Origin: JAVBKA01 sp031546715
GTDB lineage: Bacteria; Bacillota; Clostridia; Oscillospirales; UBA929
Length of the DNA stretch: 10,959 nt
Direction: 5' to 3'
Assembly: GCA_031546715.1 (NCBI GenBank)
Contig: JAVBKA010000097.1
Location: 1-10,959, forward strand
Shown here: positions 7,108-10,959 of the stretch, piece after piece
Layout: every line of letters begins with the position of its first letter
Numbering within the stretch: the stretch's first letter is position 1
The notes under the pieces: model-generated
The model's input: only the letters and a program-made list of their open reading frames with translations
Databases searched by the model: none
Told to the model about the DNA's origin: nothing
Position numbers and translations under genes: made by a program

Positions 7108-7233
7108 TTATATATATTCATGTGCAACTCTCTTCTGCTGGAGTTCGATAAGTTTTTTCTGAAATGCAGCTAAAGCCTTTTTTGAAGGACTGTTAACAGT
7201 CACTTTTATTACCGGTTCTTTTTTGTTGTCCAT
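7108..7233 (-). CDS. Small basic protein of 41 residues, unknown function
   Basis: ATG at 7233, seven bases after GGAG, opens a 41-codon frame ending at 7108. It converges on the RHH gene with only four bases between the stop codons. The product begins MDNKKEPVIKVTVNSPS and continues with a lysine/glutamine-rich amphipathic helix (KKALAAFQKKLIELQQKR). It has no membrane segment, cysteine or catalytic signature. The good ribosome binding site and tight packing support a real gene. I do not recognise the family. Similar tiny genes near the ends of clostridial integrative elements are my recollection only. The structured block at 7273-7521 lies upstream and may govern its expression. Confidence 0.6.
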   Translation of the reverse strand: MDNKKEPVIKVTVNSPSKKALAAFQKKLIELQQKRVAHEYI

Positions 7234-7247
7234 ATAAATTCTCCATT

Positions 7248-7524
7248 CACATTGGTAATAATAGTTTTGGTTTTGTCGTATTTGCCACGCCCCTCGACAA
7301 GGAATAACACAGGCTGCGGTCTGCTTGCCGCATCATAGCTCCACGATAGCGTTTGCCGCATATCGCAGGGACTCCCCTTCAGTCATCAAGGGGTCGTGAG
7401 AAAGTATCATTATCCCCAATGTGCGTCTTTGCGACCTGCTTGCAAAATTAGGCTATATAGTGACGATAATCGCTCTGCTTTCGCAGTCCTGGCGGCATCC
7501 TATAAGCGCTCGGCACATTGGTAA
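7248..7524 (-). ncRNA. Structured hairpin block upstream of the 41-residue gene (leader RNA or transfer-origin-like DNA)
   Basis: Nested inverted repeats fill this stretch. TTGTCG (7273-7278) pairs with CGACAA (7295-7300). TGCGG (7315-7319) pairs with CCGCA (7328-7332). CGATAGCG (7344-7351) pairs with CGC plus TATCG (7357-7365) around one bulge. CCCCTT (7374-7379) pairs with AAGGGG (7388-7393). CCAATGTGC (7416-7424) pairs with GCACATTGG (7513-7521). Inside the last, CTGC (7475-7478) and GCAG (7483-7486) enclose a loop that reads GAAA on the minus strand, a GNRA tetraloop, which favours minus-strand RNA. CACATTGGTAA occurs at both flanks (7248-7258, 7514-7524). No protein-coding frame of note runs through. 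I see no confident promoter. An origin of transfer is the alternative, since hairpin arrays also occur there, but no relaxase is present. Confidence 0.55.
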
Positions 7525-7589
7525 CGTACCTGTGTACTGTCTATTCACTTGTCAAAGAGCATGATGAAAAATTACCCTCAATATAAATC

Positions 7590-7739
7590 CTAATCTGCTA
7601 ACCGTTTGGCAACCCCGTAAGTGTGTTTCTTTGATGGAACGTTGAGATACGGTCTCATATAGAAGGGACACTTAAATGCGTTTTGAGGGGGTACATCTTC
7701 ATATGTAATGGAAAAATTAATGAAAAATAGGCAACCCAT
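7590..7739 (-). CDS. Possible 49-residue protein or leader peptide
   Basis: A frame of 49 codons from ATG at 7739 to TAG at 7590, reading MGCLFF at the start and ending VAKRLAD, with basic and aromatic residues (PFYMRPYLNVPSKKHTYG). It has no clear ribosome binding site, and a stop codon lies directly before the ATG, so an artefact is quite possible. It lies upstream of the structured block and on the same strand, where a leader peptide would sit. A short hairpin (TGAGA 7643-7647 with TCTCA 7653-7657) lies within it. I do not recognise the product. Confidence 0.25.
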   Translation of the reverse strand: MGCLFFINFSITYEDVPPQNAFKCPFYMRPYLNVPSKKHTYGVAKRLAD

Positions 7740-7824
7740 CTAGCGAACTTTTAGAAATATATTCGTCTCAACTTTCGAATCTCTTTGATATTAGGAATAT
7801 TTGTGCTAATGAATCCCATACAGA

Positions 7825-7862
7825 AAGCCCCAAAACGGTGTTGAATAACCGCTTTAGGGCTT
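7825..7862. terminator. Imperfect hairpin, possible bidirectional terminator
   Basis: AAGCCC (7825-7830) pairs with GGGCTT (7857-7862). Inside, AAA pairs with TTT and CGGT (7835-7838) with ACCG around an 8-base loop, with two mismatches. The flanks are AT-rich but lack a clean T-run on either strand. It would end transcription from the 8269 gene only after crossing the decayed regulator. The 7740-7950 stretch holds no convincing gene besides this and the promoter at 7911-7938. Confidence 0.35.
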
Positions 7863-7910
7863 AAATTTGTAATGTTTATTATAATTTCCTGAAACATTGT
7901 GGCATTTTGT

Positions 7911-7938
7911 TTGCACCAATTATAGCACATGTTATACT
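7911..7938 (+). promoter_or_regulatory. Promoter of the decayed XRE regulator
   Basis: TTGCAC (7911-7916) and TATACT (7933-7938) are 16 bases apart, followed by GAGAGGTGGAG and a GTG at 7957. The signals fit a former start of the regulator pseudogene and survive although the reading frame is broken. Confidence 0.5.
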
Positions 7939-7956
7939 TTTCGAGAGGTGGAGTTT

Positions 7957-8265
7957 GTGAATTTTCAGTAATCAATAAAATTTGTACTAGGGCAAATAGG
8001 AATGAGCCTAGAAGATTTAGCACGTGTTTTAAATGTTAGCTTGCCACAATAAACCGCTAGGAAAACGGAAAAACTCATCCAGACAAATGGCCTAGTTTCA
8101 CATTTAAAGACCTTTTCAGAAATTGATATGCAAGAGCATATTGGCGAAATAATTGGAGCAATCAGGTGTAGTTTCTCAAGTAGGTTTTTTTGGGGAAAAG
8201 ACAAGAAAAGAAGACAGAACTTGGGTTTAGTCCTGTCTATTTTGATAATCTCTTTGAATACGCTA
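7957..8265 (+). pseudogene. Decayed XRE-family helix-turn-helix regulator
   Basis: Pieces of one helix-turn-helix protein appear in order in shifting frames. GTG at 7957 opens MNFQ-like codons and a stop. The next frame gives VINKICTRANRN, a third gives MSLEDLARVLNVSL, and a further shift gives ATINR-stop-ENGKTHPDKW. Joined, they make the standard XRE pattern of SLEDLARVLNVS (helices 2-3), ATINRWENGK and a short tail, with the tryptophan codon TGG now TAG. At least two frameshifts and several stops show it is dead. The part after about 8105 gives fragments (EKKTELGFSPVYFDNL) that I cannot place firmly. It converges on the methylase/ATPase hybrid and may once have regulated that locus. Confidence 0.65.
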
Positions 8266-8268
8266 AAA

Positions 8269-10959
8269 TCACTCATCATCAAACTCGCTATTCTCAAATC
8301 TCAACGTTCTACAATTTTCACGTATTGTTCGAGCAATGTCGTCAGGTATACCATCGGGTATTTTCACTTGAATATCCAACGTCACCATCACTTCAACACC
8401 AGATAACTTGTTAATGTGTTGCAAAACCTCTTGATTAATTTGTCCAGCAGTCGAGCCAAGTTTATTCGAGTCAATACGAACGCTTCCAAAGAAGTGTGTG
8501 TTCTTCTTAGCTGATCGAGACGAAATAGGAGCAGGGCTTTCTCCGTCAATTGCGTTTGAATAATTGGTATTATTGTTGCAATTATCTTCATCGTCTGTTA
8601 TTGAAGCAATGTTGATAGTCTTACGCTCTATGTTTTCTTTCTCTATTTGTCGCTTCGCGGCATCAGACTTAACCAGCAACCCATCAGTCGTAATATGTAA
8701 GTATGCAGTGCTACCACAACACAGTCCTTGGTATCTGCCATCTCCATCTATCCCATCCGCGTAAGCAAAATACTCGCCAGACATAACCCCAGATTCTAAT
8801 GATTTACGAAGAACATCGTAATTAGTCAGTCTGTGTAGATAAAGATAGCGTGTATAATCCTCCCAGAGTTCGCGGATTGGCATGGATTCACGGTCTTTCC
8901 ACAAATTATACTTTTCCATCTCCATTAGCAGAATTTTTGGGGACAAAGCTTCGACTAACAACTCATCGGCTTTAGACTGTCGAGTGACTTTCGTGATAGG
9001 ATTATCAGGTCCAGCCACCCGTATGGCATCCCATTCCACAGCAGATGTACTCTCCTGTGTTGGTAAAAGAAGCCAGCCATACGCATCTTGAATCCGATCT
9101 TTAATCGTATCATCGAGACGCTTGATACTATCCTTTGTTTCGCGCTTTTGTGCATTATCAAGTTTCAAGACTTCTGCATCTTTGTCAATTGAACACCACG
9201 CCATATACTGGCGCATATCTTGAACCACGTGGTTAATTGCGTCAACATCCGGCGCAAGTAACAACAACATATTTCGATACATACGCGGTGCGCCACCCCG
9301 CATCCCTAGCATATCTCGTGCGACAAGCATTGCCTTACTGTCGGTATCATCTTTTTTGTGTGTTTCCATTGGTGCAAGTAGCACAAGTCGCACAGTTGGT
9401 TGATCCTGCACATCGCCGGAACTCTTAGGCGCAATATGGACTGCTTCAAAGGGTTCTTTTCCTTTGCAAATATTTTTAATCAATTTCTCTAGTTCATAGT
9501 AAATATCCTCTGGTTTTTGCATTAGAGCCCTATCTGTCACGGTTTTTCTCAAAGTGGGACGAGTGTCAAACCAATAGCGATTATTGCTAAAGTATAAATA
9601 GGTAAGTTCATTTGTTAGCTTGGCAGAAGCATCATTGTATGTAGATACAAACTCGCCTGGTTGCATGACACCTAGCCGAATATTCGCCGCACTTAGACCA
9701 CGATTTCTCTGTTCTCTTGAATCTGGAGCACTTCCAAGAAATACCGTGCGCGTAACGCGACTACAAGCATTGTATTTTCCATAATGCGTTCCTTTACTAT
9801 CTAACGATCGAGCTTTTGAACGAGTGCCGTCAATTTCTTGCTCAATAATTGAATCCCAACCAGAAGACAAATAACGGGTCAATTCCTCTCGTATAGCAGG
9901 CTTTCCAAGTGGTATAGAACCAGGCATAATCATAATACCATAATATACAGTTAACGGGTAGTCTGATAATACTGTTTCCCGCATTCTAGTAAACGCATCT
10001 TGCATTCCGGCCATATAGAAATCATTTGATGCGTTTTTGTTTCCATCAAACCTATAGGGGTTCACGATTAACTCTTCAACCTTTGGGACAAGCATTGTTT
10101 GAAATAATTCTGGATAAATCAGTTTCATGCTACGGCGTAACCAAACATAAAAATAGTCGGACAAATCGGCATAACCAATATTGTCGTAATATGGAGGGTC
10201 AGTCGATATTACTAATCCTTTTTTTATCGTATTTGTCATGGCATCCTTCTGCGTTGCAGTACCAATTCCTCTTGCGGGAAGGTTTCTAATGGCTAAACAA
10301 ATCCATTCGATTGCACCCATCCAATTCCCCGTCGAGTCAGATAATGGGTTGCCTTCAGCGAAATCCCAAACCATAGGTAGTGCCTGTCTACCAAATGTTT
10401 GAACTATAAAATCCCCACCCCAAGGAGTTAATGTTGACCAATAATTGACGGAACGATCGACTGCACATGCTAGATATACCCCGACAGCCTCACTGTAAGC
10501 CTTTGCACCATAACCATTCGCATCAAGTCCCAAGTTATCATTAAGAAACCCAGCAGCTACTGAGTCAATATGTATTTTCTTTATAGCATCAGTGATAAGG
10601 TCGCTAAATGTAACGAGAGTGGTGAGCTGCCGAGGTGAAAAAAGATCACGATATTCACGCAATCCATAATTAACGCACCATATGTTTCTCGGATCATATC
10701 CTAATTTTTCTGAAAAACAATCCGCAGGTTTATCCACAACACTTGCCTCAATATGATTATTGGCTGGCGAAAGATAAACGCGACCTCTCGAGCCGTCCGC
10801 TATTATTGCTAATAGCTTCGTCCCCATTCTATTATTTTGAGCTTCTATCTTAATATGTTGGTCTTGAGATATTTGTTCACAAACCAAGCAACGAAATTTA
10901 GCGCCACGAGCTACTTTCGGCGGTGCTTGAGGAACACCTTCTCCAGTCTTAACTTGAAA
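8269..10959 (-). CDS. In-frame hybrid of a DUF1156 DNA methylase and the C-terminus of a DUF499 ATPase (N-terminus beyond window)
   Basis: The frame is open from the right edge to TGA at 8269, 896 visible residues. Visible residues 1-340 match DUF1156/COG1743 adenine-specific DNA methylases. They show a zinc-ribbon half (CLVC, 24-27), WDFAEGNPL, the catalytic DPPYYDN (254-260), the segment DYFYVWLRRSM, then RMRE and DYPLTVYY. From about 341 onward the sequence instead matches the C-terminal half of DUF499/COG1483 AAA-type ATPases. It shows IMPGSIPLGKPA, RVTRTVFLGSAP, LGVMQPGE, RYWFDTRPT, APRMYRNMLLLLAPD, LWEDYTRYLYLHRL, FAYADG, and the terminal GSVRID and ENCRTLRFE. The methylase C-terminus and the ATPase P-loop half are absent. 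In intact loci these are adjacent genes of a phage-defence cassette. A deletion joining them in frame is the simplest explanation. Whether the product methylates DNA is doubtful. The motif I region lies off the window. Confidence 0.85.
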   Translation of the reverse strand, partial: FQVKTGEGVPQAPPKVARGAKFRCLVCEQISQDQHIKIEAQNNRMGTKLLAIIADGSRGRVYLSPANNHIEASVVDKPADCFSEKLGYDPRNIWCVNYGLREYRDLFSPRQLTTLVTFSDLITDAIKKIHIDSVAAGFLNDNLGLDANGYGAKAYSEAVGVYLACAVDRSVNYWSTLTPWGGDFIVQTFGRQALPMVWDFAEGNPLSDSTGNWMGAIEWICLAIRNLPARGIGTATQKDAMTNTIKKGLVISTDPPYYDNIGYADLSDYFYVWLRRSMKLIYPELFQTMLVPKVEELIVNPYRFDGNKNASNDFYMAGMQDAFTRMRETVLSDYPLTVYYGIMIMPGSIPLGKPAIREELTRYLSSGWDSIIEQEIDGTRSKARSLDSKGTHYGKYNACSRVTRTVFLGSAPDSREQRNRGLSAANIRLGVMQPGEFVSTYNDASAKLTNELTYLYFSNNRYWFDTRPTLRKTVTDRALMQKPEDIYYELEKLIKNICKGKEPFEAVHIAPKSSGDVQDQPTVRLVLLAPMETHKKDDTDSKAMLVARDMLGMRGGAPRMYRNMLLLLAPDVDAINHVVQDMRQYMAWCSIDKDAEVLKLDNAQKRETKDSIKRLDDTIKDRIQDAYGWLLLPTQESTSAVEWDAIRVAGPDNPITKVTRQSKADELLVEALSPKILLMEMEKYNLWKDRESMPIRELWEDYTRYLYLHRLTNYDVLRKSLESGVMSGEYFAYADGIDGDGRYQGLCCGSTAYLHITTDGLLVKSDAAKRQIEKENIERKTINIASITDDEDNCNNNTNYSNAIDGESPAPISSRSAKKNTHFFGSVRIDSNKLGSTAGQINQEVLQHINKLSGVEVMVTLDIQVKIPDGIPDDIARTIRENCRTLRFENSEFDDE
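9933..9947 (-). other. Fusion junction between the methylase and ATPase parts
   Basis: The protein switches families at VYYG-IMIMPG. On the minus strand the DNA here reads ATTATGGTATTATG, so ATTATG occurs twice in 14 bases and again just after. In each family alone a TAT-TAT or ATT-ATG codon pair is expected at this point. Short-homology deletion between the two parent genes is therefore plausible. The exact breakpoint can be placed only within about ten bases. Confidence 0.6.

Noticed and set aside
5205..7700. Direct repeats marking both element ends
   Set aside because: I compared the yyaL start region with 7560-7760 and found only trivial matches such as AAGGG, not a usable att core.
7751..8023. 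90-codon minus-strand frame across the XRE promoter and hairpin
   Set aside because: Its start lies inside the decayed regulator, it runs through an imperfect hairpin and a promoter, and it lacks a ribosome binding site. A remnant of some gene in its last part cannot be excluded.
8128..8414. Two overlapping plus-strand frames at the end of the hybrid gene
   Set aside because: They combine tail pieces of the dead regulator with antisense of the ATPase C-terminus.

Overview
The window reads as an AT-rich, low-GC Gram-positive anaerobe, most likely a member of the Clostridia (Bacillota). The reasons are strong GGAGG-type ribosome binding sites, a stand-alone flavodiiron protein typical of anaerobes, a YyaL/DUF255 protein, and a large serine recombinase of the kind common on clostridial mobile elements. 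This placement is inference; there is no rRNA or other marker gene.

All large genes lie on the minus strand. From the left, positions 1-1467 hold the first 489 codons of a long coiled-coil protein with 42-residue tandem repeats and a small N-terminal domain that looks like a phage-tail or baseplate attachment module; its end lies beyond the window. The 1468-1728 gap holds a long hairpin, a 14-bp direct repeat and the terminator of the next gene. Positions 1729-2895 encode a complete flavodiiron protein (FprA type) with its own promoter and terminator. Positions 3149-5211 encode a YyaL/DUF255 protein that is split by a precise 20-bp insertion just before its conserved CHWC motif.

From about 5231 to somewhere between 7560 and 7950 the content looks like a small integrative element or its remnant. 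It has a large serine recombinase, a divergently transcribed ribbon-helix-helix regulator, and a shared control region with three copies of GTGTATCA, two of them inside promoter spacers. A 41-codon gene runs convergent to the regulator. Upstream of it lies a 250-bp block of nested hairpins in which one sequence can pair with either of two flanking partners, one of them beside the small gene's ribosome binding site. No relaxase, conjugation gene or cargo is visible.

The right third holds a decayed XRE-type regulator (plus strand, about 7957-8265) and, converging on it, a long reading frame from 8269 past the right edge. That frame is the main finding. Its first part (about 340 visible residues) is a DUF1156/COG1743 adenine-specific DNA methylase with a DPPY motif. 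Its remainder (about 556 residues) is the C-terminal part of a DUF499/COG1483 ATPase. These two families are normally separate neighbouring genes in a phage-defence cassette. Here they are joined in frame, apparently by a deletion that removed the methylase C-terminus and the ATPase P-loop region. The right end is therefore best read as a collapsed defence locus beside a mobile element, though the open frame leaves room for a functional hybrid.
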